From assembly GCA_031553805.1 (NCBI GenBank), contig JAVBLC010000004.1:1-64000 (forward strand): 64,000 bases of DNA. Direction: 5' to 3'. The notes under the pieces are model-generated. The model searched no databases, was not told where the DNA came from, and saw only the letters and a list, made by a program, of their open reading frames with translations. The position numbers and the translations under genes are program-made. Positions 19,401 to 26,915 of the stretch are shown here, piece by piece (the stretch's first letter is position 1; each line of letters starts with the position of its first letter). The stretch comes from JAITVB01 sp031553805 (GTDB lineage: Bacteria; Bacteroidota; Bacteroidia; Bacteroidales; Rikenellaceae).

Positions 19401-19468
19401 CCCCCGTTTCCGAAACCCCGCTGCCTGCGGCCGAGGAGGAATCCGACGGGCAGATGGCATTATTTTAA
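16430..19468 (+). CDS. parC: DNA topoisomerase IV subunit A with long tails
   Basis: The DNA-breaking subunit that pairs with ParE. The core includes LEDGLKPVQRRILHAM, HPHGD and the catalytic Tyr171 in APRYIEARLS, followed by a coiled-coil gate and a beta-pinwheel C-terminal domain. At 1012 residues it is longer than usual. There is an acidic N-terminal extension of about 60 residues and a disordered Pro/Ala/Glu-rich tail from about residue 880, ending in DGQMALF. The tails are likely flexible, and a role in targeting is only a guess. It lies 15 bp after parE. Confidence 0.93.
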   Translation: MSDEIIDPEAIEPENDTPAQEEGTADFAPETDGAEEVEAEEVGTAPARRVANPKYARLTDDTSMGRHKLTGMYMDWFLDYASYVILERAVPHLEDGLKPVQRRILHAMKRMDDGRYNKVANIIGNTMQFHPHGDASIGDALVQLGQKELLVDCQGNWGNILTGDGAAAPRYIEARLSKFALDVVFNPKTTEWMLSYDGRNQEPVTLPVKFPLLLAQGVEGIAVGLASKILPHNFFELIDSAIAYLKDEPFTLYPDFPTGGLIDCSRYNDGIRGGAVKVRARIEKIDKKTLSITEIPYGRTTASVIESIVKANDKGKIKIKRVDDNTAATVEIQIQLAPDVSSDKTIDALYAFTDCEVSISPNACVIYEDKPHFIGVSEILRRSVDHTKDLLRQELEIRLAELAEDWHMSSLEKIFIENRIYSLIEECTTKEAVYETIDRGLDPFKKLLRRAVTLEDIIKLTEIKIMRISRFDAFKADEHIRGVEEEMKRTRENLEKLVEYTIAYYTRIRDRHGKGRERKTELRGFDTIEAAKVVVANAKLYVNREEGFFGMGNQMKKDEFVCDCSDIDDVIIFTKDGRYIITKISEKAFFDKDIHYIGVFKKNDDRTIYNVIYRDGKNGGIYMKRCAIKGVTRDREYDITKGTPRSEILYMSVNPNGEAEVLKVYFKPRPRLKKLIVDLDFSELAIKGRQSQGNLFSRYGIHKIVLKEKGASTLGGQNIWYDEDIRRLNADGRGGLLGEFSGNDRLIVITSRGGYYTTGFDVGQHFPSDTMIVERYEPQKVYSVTYYDAEQQYHYVKRFMAEDADRMQNFIDENPNSYLVEINSDDYPQLLVTFAGEHNVRPPEAIDVEAFIGVKSHRAKGKRVTNQAVDSLKFIVPLDKGPVPSEEEGPDEEFSALDENGDEDVMTDNEPVVASEVAPVTESEVPHEVEFEIDPASRKPARQAKKTPKEEAAAPVVATALSMPKAAPAAPPKTAPAPPAKPAPEAIPAPAPVSETPLPAAEEESDGQMALF

Positions 19469-19482
19469 TATCGTCCAAGGCC

Positions 19483-20004
19483 ATGCGAATCTTCCTGATG
19501 GGATATATGGGGTGTGGAAAGACGACGGTCGGCAAGCCGCTTGCCCGGCAGTTGGGGATGGAGTTTGTCGACATGGATCACGTTATTGCCGAGCGCTATA
19601 GCAAGTCGGTGAGCGAGATTTTCGCCGATTTCGGCGAAGCGCGTTTCCGCGAGGTCGAACGCGAGGTGCTGGGCGAATTGCTCGAACGCGAAAACGTCGT
19701 GGTATCGCTTGGCGGCGGCACACCTTGTTTTTTCGACAATCTCGAACGGATTAAGGCCGCCGGGGTGACCGTTTACCTCCAAGCCAGCGCCGAAACCCTC
19801 GCCCGCCGCCTCGAACACGGCAAGGCCCGTCGACCGCTCTTGCGCAACAAAAGTCCGGAAGAACTGGTCGGCTTTATCCATGATTCGCTCGCAGTGCGTG
19901 AGCCGCTTTATTCGCAGGCTTCGATTGTGGTGGGCTGTGACGGCTACAGCGACCTGCAAGTGGTCGATAAGATTGCGGCGGTGCTAAAGTTTTTGCCCCG
20001 ATAA
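19483..20004 (+). CDS. aroK: Shikimate kinase
   Basis: This 173-residue P-loop kinase phosphorylates shikimate in the aromatic amino-acid pathway. It has the Walker A loop GYMGCGKTTVG at residues 7-17, the DMDHVIAERY substrate site, FGEARFREVE, GGGTPCFF, and the lid region ARRPLL. It is the last gene of the plsC-parE-parC-aroK run, 14 bp behind parC, and is followed by a strong terminator. Confidence 0.94.
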   Translation: MRIFLMGYMGCGKTTVGKPLARQLGMEFVDMDHVIAERYSKSVSEIFADFGEARFREVEREVLGELLERENVVVSLGGGTPCFFDNLERIKAAGVTVYLQASAETLARRLEHGKARRPLLRNKSPEELVGFIHDSLAVREPLYSQASIVVGCDGYSDLQVVDKIAAVLKFLPR

Positions 20005-20048
20005 GGAGTCGCGGGCCTATGTCCCAGCCTGAAAATGGCATAAAAAAA

Positions 20049-20083
20049 GGAAAGGCCCGGCGATTCTGATCACCGGGCCTTCC
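20049..20083. terminator. Bidirectional terminator between aroK and biotin carrier
   Basis: Hairpin with arms GGAAAGGCCCGG and CCGGGCCTTCC around a short loop, followed by GTTTT on the plus strand and preceded by seven A on the other side. It separates convergent genes. Confidence 0.8.
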
Positions 20084-20098
20084 GTTTTAGAAAAAGGT

Positions 20099-20422
20099 TT
20101 ATTCAAATTCGACCATCAGTCCGCCTTTGGGAACGCGGTCGCCCACCTTGACGTGGATCGCCTTGACCACTCCCTTGACGGGCGAGGTGATGCGGTTATT
20201 CATCTTCATCGCGTTGAACATCATCACCTCCTGGCCCACGCTGACGGCGTCGCCCGGTTTGACCTCGATGCTCACCACGGTACCCGGGATGCCCGAAAGC
20301 AAGTGTTTCGGGTTTTCGGGTTCCCATTTCTTGCGCCGGCGGTACATTTCGTTGACCGTCGTCAGGAAGCGGCCGTGGCGCGTTTCGATGATTTCGTAGG
20401 GTGTATTTTTTTCGTCGCTCAT
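20099..20422 (-). CDS. Biotin carboxyl carrier protein
   Basis: A 107-residue biotinyl-domain protein. The biotin attachment lysine is K73 in the AMKM tetrapeptide, flanked by the duplicated beta-hammerhead signature (GTVVSIEVKPGDAVSVGQEV and GVVKAIHVKVGDRVPKGGL). The N-terminal 40 residues are basic and not Ala/Pro-rich. The ATG at 20422 (MSDEKNTPYE) is more likely than the upstream one. It is the partner of the carboxyltransferase gene 63 bp upstream on the same strand; together they form part of a propionyl-CoA carboxylase or methylmalonyl-CoA decarboxylase. Confidence 0.88.
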   Translation of the reverse strand: MSDEKNTPYEIIETRHGRFLTTVNEMYRRRKKWEPENPKHLLSGIPGTVVSIEVKPGDAVSVGQEVMMFNAMKMNNRITSPVKGVVKAIHVKVGDRVPKGGLMVEFE

Positions 20423-20485
20423 AATTTGCCGTTTTTTGTGAATCAACTCAGTTAGCTGGCGGCCGTCAGGCCGCTACGCCACAGA

Positions 20486-22027
20486 TTAAAACGGCGGAAT
20501 CCCGTGTTTCTTGACCGGGCGGTAAACCGTCTTGTCTTTCGACACCTCGAGCGCGTGGCTCACGAAACGGCGGGTTTCGTCCGGCGCGATCACCGAGTCG
20601 ATGTAGCCTTTCGAAGCGGCCACGTAGGGGTTGGCAAACTTGTCCTTGTATTCCTGGATCTTGAGTTTGCGCATCTCCTGCGGATTTTCAGCCTCGCTGA
20701 TCTCTTTCTTGAAGATGATGTTGGCAGCGCCTTCGGGGCCCATCACGGCGATTTCGGCGTTGGGCCAGGCGAAGACGAAGTCAGCACGCAGGTGTTTCGA
20801 CCCCATCGCGATGTAACCGCCGCCGTAGGCCTTGCGCAGGATAACCGTGATCTTGGGCACCGTCGCTTCGCTGTAGGCGTAGAGCAGTTTGGCCCCATGA
20901 CGGATCACCCCGGCGTGTTCCTGGTCGATGCCCGGCAGGTAGCCCGGCAGGTCTTCGAGGGTGACGATCGGAATGTTGAATGAGTCGCAATAGCGAATGA
21001 AGCGGGCTGCCTTATCCGACGAGTCGCAGTCGAGCACCCCGGCCAGCACCAGCGGCTGGTTGGCCACGAAGCCCACGGTTTCACCGTCGATCCGGCCGAA
21101 GCCCACCACGATGTTGCCGGCAAAAAGTTCCATCACTTCGATGAAGTCGCCGTCGTCGACCAGCGCACGGATCACGTTGCGCACGTCATAAGGAATGGTC
21201 GGGTCGACCGGAACGATCGACGAGATATTGTGTTTGCCCGACGTGTCGCTTGGTTCGGTGACAGCCTTCTTGGTGTTGTTGGCGGGAATGAAAGAGATGA
21301 GTTTGCGGATCTGCTGGAAACACTCTTCTTCGGTTTGGGCGAAGAAGTGGGCGTTGCCGGTCAGTTCGGCGTGTACCCGCGCGCCGCCGAGCTCTTCCAT
21401 CGAGATCTCTTCGCCGAGGACAGTCTTGATCACTTCGGGGCCGGTGATGAACATCTTTGAAATGTTATCCACCACAAACACGAAGTCGGTCAGCGCAGGC
21501 GAGTAAACCGCCCCCCCGGCACACGGGCCGAGGATCACCGAAATCTGCGGGATCACCCCGCTGGACAAGGTATTGCGGAAAAAGATCTCGCCGTAGCCAG
21601 CCAGGGCGTTGACCCCTTCCTGGATGCGGGCGCCGCCCGAGTCGTTGATGCCGATCAGCGGCAGACGCATATTGAGGGCGTAATCCATGATCTTGGTGAT
21701 CTTGCGGGCGTGCATCAACCCGAGCGACCCCCCGGCCACAGTGAAGTCCTGGGCGAAGATGGCGATCGGTTGGCCGGCGATCGAGCCGGTGCCGATGACC
21801 ACCCCGTCGCCAGGCAGCGATTTGCCCTGCATGCCGAAGTCCTGGCCGCTGTGTTCTACAAAAATATCGTATTCGTGGAATGTGTCTGCATCGACCAGGG
21901 CAACGATACGCTCACGGGCGGTCAGCTTACCCATGGCCTTCTGCTTGGCAATGGCGCTTTCGCCACCGCCGCTGAAGACCTTCTCTTTGCGTTCTTCTAA
22001 TTCCTGGATTTTGTCGTCAATGGGCAT
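20486..22027 (-). CDS. Acyl-CoA carboxylase carboxyltransferase subunit (PccB/MmdA type)
   Basis: A 513-residue carboxyltransferase that moves carboxylate between biotin and propionyl-CoA/methylmalonyl-CoA. Both crotonase-like halves are present, with oxyanion-hole glycines in INDSGGARIQEGV, GPCAGGAVYSPALTDF and RKAYGGGYIAMGSK. In Bacteroidetes such proteins usually act in the succinate-propionate pathway, as methylmalonyl-CoA decarboxylase alpha subunit with a sodium-pumping beta subunit. Here no beta subunit, gamma subunit, epimerase or biotin carboxylase is adjacent, so direction and partners cannot be decided. Followed by the biotin carrier gene. Confidence 0.9.
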   Translation of the reverse strand: MPIDDKIQELEERKEKVFSGGGESAIAKQKAMGKLTARERIVALVDADTFHEYDIFVEHSGQDFGMQGKSLPGDGVVIGTGSIAGQPIAIFAQDFTVAGGSLGLMHARKITKIMDYALNMRLPLIGINDSGGARIQEGVNALAGYGEIFFRNTLSSGVIPQISVILGPCAGGAVYSPALTDFVFVVDNISKMFITGPEVIKTVLGEEISMEELGGARVHAELTGNAHFFAQTEEECFQQIRKLISFIPANNTKKAVTEPSDTSGKHNISSIVPVDPTIPYDVRNVIRALVDDGDFIEVMELFAGNIVVGFGRIDGETVGFVANQPLVLAGVLDCDSSDKAARFIRYCDSFNIPIVTLEDLPGYLPGIDQEHAGVIRHGAKLLYAYSEATVPKITVILRKAYGGGYIAMGSKHLRADFVFAWPNAEIAVMGPEGAANIIFKKEISEAENPQEMRKLKIQEYKDKFANPYVAASKGYIDSVIAPDETRRFVSHALEVSKDKTVYRPVKKHGIPPF

Positions 22028-22179
22028 ACAAGTAGTTTTTAGGTTACTATTAGGCCTTTCCGGGGATAGGTGCGGAAAAACCGGTTCTCCGGCCGTAACT
22101 CGACAACGGTCATTTGGGAAGGCAAGTTTAAACAGAATTTTTCAGATACGGAAATCTTTTCGTCTGTTTTCCGTAACAT

Positions 22180-23001
22180 TTACCCGATCCTCGAGGTAAA
22201 AATATAGGAGTTTTGGAAGCGATTCCCAGGGGCGGGCCGCTCGCGAAAAAGGCCGAAAAGGGCTGAGCCCGAGCCCGACATCGAGGCATAAACCGCACCC
22301 ATTTCGCAGAGCGATTTTTTTACGCCGGCCAACGCCGGATATTTTTTGAAGACCGACGGCTCAAAGTCGTTGAAAAGTGTTTTTTGCCACTCCACAGGAT
22401 CGCGTCTGAGCGTTTTTCGGAGAGGTTCAACGGGGCGGGCGGGGGTGATGCCGCTATAGGCCTCGGCGGTCGAAACGCCGACGGGAGGCTTGACGATCTG
22501 CAACCAATACCCCTGTAAATCAACCGGAAATGGTTCTAAAAATTCGCCGCGGCCGGTGGCGATGGCGGGCGTGTTACGGACGAAGAAGACGGTGTCGCTG
22601 CCCAGTTCAGCAGCCAGGGTTTCCAAGTGTGTGTCAGAAAGATTGAGTCCGAACAAGTTGGTCAGGCCACGGAGGGTGGCCACCGCATCGGCCGATCCGC
22701 CGCCCAAACCCGCGCCGAAAGGGATGATCTTATGGAGGTGGATGTGCGCCCCGCCGATCGACGGAAATTCACGGCGCAGGAGTTCGTAGGCCCTGACGCA
22801 TAAATTCTTTTCGGGCGCACAGTCGACCGCCAGCCCCGACGACGCGAAGGTCGCCCCCCGCCCGCCCGAGCGAATCACCTCGACCGCGTCGCAAAAACCG
22901 GCCACGGGAAACATCAGCGTTTCGATGTCGTGGAAACCGTCCGGGCGGCGGGCCAGGACGTGCAGCCCCAGGTTAATTTTGGCGTTCGGGAAAAGAATCA
23001 T
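22180..23001 (-). CDS. ispE: 4-diphosphocytidyl-2-C-methyl-D-erythritol kinase
   Basis: A 273-residue GHMP kinase of the non-mevalonate isoprenoid pathway. The N-terminal ILFPNAKINLGLHVLARRPDGFHDIET and the ATP loop IPFGAGLGGGSADAVAT are diagnostic, and SMSGSGSALFGLF is the third GHMP motif. It is monocistronic, divergent from the GSCFA gene, with its own -7 box. This shows the organism makes isoprenoids by the MEP route, which feeds the prenyl synthase seen elsewhere in the window. Confidence 0.94.
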   Translation of the reverse strand: MILFPNAKINLGLHVLARRPDGFHDIETLMFPVAGFCDAVEVIRSGGRGATFASSGLAVDCAPEKNLCVRAYELLRREFPSIGGAHIHLHKIIPFGAGLGGGSADAVATLRGLTNLFGLNLSDTHLETLAAELGSDTVFFVRNTPAIATGRGEFLEPFPVDLQGYWLQIVKPPVGVSTAEAYSGITPARPVEPLRKTLRRDPVEWQKTLFNDFEPSVFKKYPALAGVKKSLCEMGAVYASMSGSGSALFGLFRERPAPGNRFQNSYIFTSRIG

Positions 23002-23023
23002 CGTAATCGTAGCAAATTAGGAA

Positions 23024-23048
23024 CAAAGGTAGAAAAATTCTACTTTTG
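23024..23048. promoter_or_regulatory. Back-to-back -7 boxes for ispE and GSCFA gene
   Basis: TACCTTTG on the minus strand (23024-23031, for ispE) and TACTTTTG on the plus strand (23041-23048, for the GSCFA gene) are only 9 bp apart. Polymerases binding the two boxes would collide, so the two genes may be expressed in competition. Confidence 0.5.
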
Positions 23049-23068
23049 CGAAAACAAAAACGAAAACC

Positions 23069-24040
23069 GTGGAATTTCGCACGAAGGCCGTACTTCCGGA
23101 CTATCCGTTCTCGATCGACCATCACCGGCGCGGGCTGGTCGTGGGGTCGTGCTTTGCCACCGAAATGGCGGCACGGCTGGTGTCCGTGAAGATGCCCGTG
23201 GCGGCCAATCCGGCAGGGGTGGTTTACAATCCGCTGTCGGTGGCCGGGGTGTTGCGGGCGGCCGAGGCGGGGCGGCAATATGCGGCAGACGATCTGGTCG
23301 AGAACGACGGCCTTTGGTGCAGCCTCGACCACCACGGTTCGTTTTCGGGACCGGACCGCGACGCCGTGCTCAAAAATATCAACCGGCAGATGGACGCCGC
23401 CAGGGAAGCGTTCCGGAAGAGCGACTACCTGATCCTCACCTGGGGCACCGCGTGGGCGTTCCGTTACCGACCGACAGGAGCCGTAGCGGCCAACTGCCAA
23501 AAAATTCCGGCAGCGCAGTTCGAGCGTTTCCGGATCGAACCCGAAGCGATCGTGGCCGAATACGATGCGCTGTTTTCGCAACCGGCTTACCAATCGAAAA
23601 ACATCTTACTGACCGTCAGTCCGATCCGCCACCTGCGCGACGGAATGCCCGCCAACCAGCTCAGCAAATCGATCCTCATCGTCGCCGCCCACCGGCTGGC
23701 CGAAAAATTTCCGAATGTTCACTATTTTCCCGCATACGAAATCTTGATGGACGATTTGCGGGATTACCGCTTTTATGAAGCCGACATGGTGCATCCCACC
23801 GAAGTCGCCGTCAGTTACATCTGGGAGCTGTTTTGCGAAAAGCTCGTTACCCCTCCGGCCCGCGAGCTGTTCAAAAAGATCGAAAAGGTCAACGCAGCCC
23901 TCGGCCACCGGCCTTTCCGGGCCGACAGCGACGCTTTTCGAACATTCCGGCAATTGGTGCTGACCCAAATTGAAGCTCTTGAGAAAGCCGAACCGACCAT
24001 CGACTGGAGCTACGAGAAAAAACTGTTGACAGCACCATGA
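23069..24040 (+). CDS. GSCFA-domain protein
   Basis: A 323-residue protein of the GSCFA family, named after its N-terminal signature, seen here as GSCFATEM at residues 27-34. A second conserved block is YLILTWGTAWAFRY, and ILLTVSPIRHLRDG with DMVHPTEVAVSYIWE are GDSL/SGNH-hydrolase-like blocks (Ser in GS, Asp/His near DMVHPT). The family is therefore probably a lipase/esterase-type hydrolase of unknown substrate. No signal peptide. The stop overlaps the next start by ATGA. Confidence 0.85.
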   Translation: MEFRTKAVLPDYPFSIDHHRRGLVVGSCFATEMAARLVSVKMPVAANPAGVVYNPLSVAGVLRAAEAGRQYAADDLVENDGLWCSLDHHGSFSGPDRDAVLKNINRQMDAAREAFRKSDYLILTWGTAWAFRYRPTGAVAANCQKIPAAQFERFRIEPEAIVAEYDALFSQPAYQSKNILLTVSPIRHLRDGMPANQLSKSILIVAAHRLAEKFPNVHYFPAYEILMDDLRDYRFYEADMVHPTEVAVSYIWELFCEKLVTPPARELFKKIEKVNAALGHRPFRADSDAFRTFRQLVLTQIEALEKAEPTIDWSYEKKLLTAP

Positions 24041-24354
24041 GCCTGCGAAAAATCACGTGCGACCGTTGCGGCACCGAAGTGCGCATCCCCTTTTTCTGGG
24101 TGCTGGGCATCGAAGGAATCTTTTATTGTAAAGCCTGTAAACAACATTTCAAGATTAATTATAAGTGGGGGGCGCTGCTCGCCGGGCTGGGATGGGCCAC
24201 GGCGTGGGCGGCGATGCAGCTGATCGCTTACTTCACGACCGCCGTCACCCTCACGCTGGCCGTACTGGCTTTCCTGCCCTTGGGCGTCTTTTTTTCGTTC
24301 GTGATGCGGCGGGCGGTGCTTTGGGGCAAGGTGCGGCGCGGAAATCGGAAATAA
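24037..24354 (+). CDS. Small zinc-ribbon membrane protein
   Basis: A 105-residue protein with two Cys pairs (CDRCGTEV and CKACKQHF) forming a likely zinc ribbon over the first 40 residues. Two hydrophobic helices follow (LLAGLGWATAWAAMQLIAYF and a second ending PLGVFFSFV), then a basic tail. The function is unknown. It is translationally coupled to the GSCFA gene (ATGA overlap), so the two may work together at the membrane. Confidence 0.75.
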   Translation: MSLRKITCDRCGTEVRIPFFWVLGIEGIFYCKACKQHFKINYKWGALLAGLGWATAWAAMQLIAYFTTAVTLTLAVLAFLPLGVFFSFVMRRAVLWGKVRRGNRK

Positions 24355-24358
24355 TTCC

Positions 24359-24366
24359 TATTTTTG
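24359..24366 (+). promoter_or_regulatory. -7 box upstream of phosphatase-like gene
   Basis: TATTTTTG, 20 nt before the ATG at 24387, fits TAnnTTTG and supports this start over the longer frame from 24165. Confidence 0.5.
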
Positions 24367-24386
24367 TCGGATTAAACCATCGGCCC

Positions 24387-26030
24387 ATGCCAAAAAGAGT
24401 ATTTTTCGCCGTTTTCGCCTGTGTGCTACTGATCGGGGCAGGAAGGGAAGGCACGGCACAAACCCAGCACCATCCGAAACTGATCGTCGAAATCGTCGTC
24501 AGCGGGATGCGCTACGACTACCTCGACCACTTTTCCGCCAATTTCCATGAACGCGGGTTCCGCACGTTTACCCAGCACGGGGTCAACTGCACCAACGCGC
24601 GCTATAATTATATGGGCAACAACACCCCCGCCGGCCTCTCGACGCTGGTGAGCGGGGCCAATCCCTCGACCCACGGCATCATCGCCCCGCGCTGGATCGA
24701 CTTCACGACCAACCTGCCCGTCGAAGCGGGCAACGACCTCAAATTTTACGGCGTGGGCGGCACCGAACTCTTCGGACAATATGCCCCCACGCAGATTACC
24801 GTCAGCACCATTGGCGACGAAATCAAGCGCAAAAGCCCCGTTTCGCGGGTAATCAGCCTGGCGCTCGACCCGACCTCGGCCGTGCTGGCCGGCGGAACGG
24901 CCGCCGACGCCGCCTACTGGTTCGACACCGACCGCGGACGCTGGGGGACGAGCACCTATTACCTCAGCCGCCTGCCGGCCTGGGTCGAAGGATACAACAA
25001 CGCCGGAGCAGCCAACGCCTACAACCAGCGCAACTGGACGATGTTCCTCGCACCCGACCGCTACCGTTACGCCGAGGGCGGACAGGCCATCACGCCGAAC
25101 CGCCGGTCGGGCCTTGCGGCCACGATCGGTTTTTCGGTCGAAAAGCTGTTCCGCCGCCAACCCGAGAAAGCGAACTTTGCAGGACTGCGATTGACGCCTA
25201 TCGGCACCGAAATGTTGATGGAGCTTGCCCGCCAGACCATCCTGTCTGAAAACCTGGGTAAGGACGAGTACACCGACCTGTTGGTGATCACCATCGACCC
25301 GACGCGCCACATTGCCGAAGCCTACGGGCCCGAGTCGGCCGAGATCGAGGACGCCTACTACCGTCTGGATCGCGACCTGCAGGTGACGATCGACCTGGTC
25401 GAAAACACGATTGGCAAGGAAAATGCAATCTTCATCCTCACCGCCGACCACGGCACGAGCGACACCCGCCGCGAAGAGAGCCGCAATCCCGGCGGGCGTT
25501 TCAACGTGATGCAGTTCAAGGTGCTGATGAACGGATTTTTAAATACGCAATACGGCGCGGCCGAGTGGGTGACGGACTATCAAAATAAAAACCTGTACCT
25601 CAACCACCGGCTGGTCTTCGAAAAAGGGCTGAACCTGGCCGAGATGCAGGAGAAAACCGCCGCCTTCGCCCTGCAGTTGCGGGGTTTGGCGCAGGCCGTG
25701 ACCGGGTCGTCGCTGCAGAACAACCACTTCGGAGGCGGGTCGCTGGAGAAGATCCAGAACGGCTTCTACCCGAAACACTCGGGCGACGTGGTGGTCAACC
25801 TGCTGCCGGGGTGGATCGAGGACGACGACCGCACGTCGGCCACCGGATCGATCTATGAATACGACACCCACGTGCCGCTGCTGTGGTATGGCGGCGGGCT
25901 GCGGGCCACGGAGGTACACCGGCCGGTCGACCTGACCGACGTCGCCCCCACCCTCGCCCGGCTGGCGGGTGTGAACCGGCCCGACGCAGCGACCGGCAGC
26001 GAGATCACCGAGGTGATGTCGGCCCGGTAA
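24387..26030 (+). CDS. PafA-like alkaline phosphatase superfamily protein, metal ligands lost
   Basis: A 547-residue exported protein (signal peptide to about residue 25) of the PafA-type phosphatase family. The fold is recognisable: LIVEIVVSGMRYDYLDHF, the nucleophile region GNNT80PAGLSTLVSGANPSTHG, and LTAD354H355GTSD. Compared with the family pattern as I know it, the first Asp ligand is Ser39 (VVSGMR for VVDQMR). The DxxxH ligands are R307 and E311 (TRHIAE for TDYVGH), and the final His is T486 (ATGSIYEYDTHVP for THG). Four of six metal ligands are gone, so it is probably not a phosphatase. It heads the transcript with sufE, sufT and the DUF2851 gene. Confidence 0.8.
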   Translation: MPKRVFFAVFACVLLIGAGREGTAQTQHHPKLIVEIVVSGMRYDYLDHFSANFHERGFRTFTQHGVNCTNARYNYMGNNTPAGLSTLVSGANPSTHGIIAPRWIDFTTNLPVEAGNDLKFYGVGGTELFGQYAPTQITVSTIGDEIKRKSPVSRVISLALDPTSAVLAGGTAADAAYWFDTDRGRWGTSTYYLSRLPAWVEGYNNAGAANAYNQRNWTMFLAPDRYRYAEGGQAITPNRRSGLAATIGFSVEKLFRRQPEKANFAGLRLTPIGTEMLMELARQTILSENLGKDEYTDLLVITIDPTRHIAEAYGPESAEIEDAYYRLDRDLQVTIDLVENTIGKENAIFILTADHGTSDTRREESRNPGGRFNVMQFKVLMNGFLNTQYGAAEWVTDYQNKNLYLNHRLVFEKGLNLAEMQEKTAAFALQLRGLAQAVTGSSLQNNHFGGGSLEKIQNGFYPKHSGDVVVNLLPGWIEDDDRTSATGSIYEYDTHVPLLWYGGGLRATEVHRPVDLTDVAPTLARLAGVNRPDAATGSEITEVMSAR

Positions 26031-26080
26031 CGGAACTTGCATTTCCCGACGGAAGCACACTAACGAAATGTGACGAAAAA

Positions 26081-26524
26081 ATGCAACAAGACAAGATACA
26101 GGACGAGATCATCGACGAATTTTCGATCTTCGACCAATGGCTCGACAAGTACAACTACCTGATCGAACTGGCCAAAGAGTTACCGCCCATCGACGAAAAA
26201 CACCGGACAGACAACTTTCTGATCCAGGGGTGCCAGTCGCGGGTGTGGGTCGATGCCGAACTGCACGACGGGAAGATGTACTTCTCGGCCGACAGCGACG
26301 CGATCATCACCAAGGGCATCATCGCCCTGCTGATCCGCGTGCTCAACGGGCGTACGCCCCAGGAAGTGGTCGACACCGACCTCTACTTCATCGACCGGAT
26401 CGGGCTGCGCGAAAACCTCTCGCCCACCCGGGCCAACGGACTGCTGGCGATGATTAAACAGATGAAATATTTTGCGATGGCGTATGCGGCGACCGGGGAC
26501 AAAAATCCGGAAGCGGCGCACTAA
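26081..26524 (+). CDS. sufE: SufE family sulfur acceptor
   Basis: A 147-residue SufE protein, which takes persulfide sulfur from the cysteine desulfurase SufS for Fe-S cluster assembly. The acceptor Cys lies in LIQGCQSRVWVDAEL, and the C-terminal NGLLAMIKQMKYFA helix is typical. The start is the ATG at 26081; the upstream open frame is a shadow of the previous gene. It lies 50 bp after the phosphatase-like gene and 4 bp before the SufT-like gene; sufBCD and sufS are not in the window. Confidence 0.92.
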   Translation: MQQDKIQDEIIDEFSIFDQWLDKYNYLIELAKELPPIDEKHRTDNFLIQGCQSRVWVDAELHDGKMYFSADSDAIITKGIIALLIRVLNGRTPQEVVDTDLYFIDRIGLRENLSPTRANGLLAMIKQMKYFAMAYAATGDKNPEAAH

Positions 26525-26528
26525 CCAA

Positions 26529-26879
26529 ATGACAAAAACCGACGAAAAAACACGAAAGATGACACCGCAGGAGATTCTCGACATTGAGAAGGACATTGTC
26601 CTGGTGCTCAAAAACAGATACGACCCCGAGATCCCGGTCAACGTTTACGACCTGGGGCTGATCTACGAGATCGACGTCGATCCGGCGGGCGAAGCCACGA
26701 TCCGGATGACGCTCACCGCCCCCAACTGCCCGATGGCCGACCAGCTGGTCGACGAGGTGCACGACCGGGTGAAAGAGGTCAAAGGGGTTACCGACGCCCA
26801 TGTGATCCTGACCTTCGACCCGCCGTGGGACAAGAGCCGGATGTCGCCCGAAGCGCTGCTGGAACTCGGTTTCCTGTAG
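26529..26879 (+). CDS. DUF59/MIP18 iron-sulfur assembly protein (SufT-like)
   Basis: A 116-residue DUF59 protein. The hallmark is ILVxxYDPEIPVNVYDLGLIYEI, followed by the conserved Cys in TLTAPNCPMADQL. The C-terminal FDPPWDKSRMSPEALLELG is the standard end of the family. Members help iron-sulfur cluster maturation (SufT, MIP18/CIA2 relatives). The spacing to sufE is 4 bp, which supports that role. The N-terminus has a short Lys/Thr-rich extension. Confidence 0.9.
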   Translation: MTKTDEKTRKMTPQEILDIEKDIVLVLKNRYDPEIPVNVYDLGLIYEIDVDPAGEATIRMTLTAPNCPMADQLVDEVHDRVKEVKGVTDAHVILTFDPPWDKSRMSPEALLELGFL

Positions 26880-26915
26880 GCATGGACGCTACTCCCCCTA
26901 ATAATTCCCGGACTT

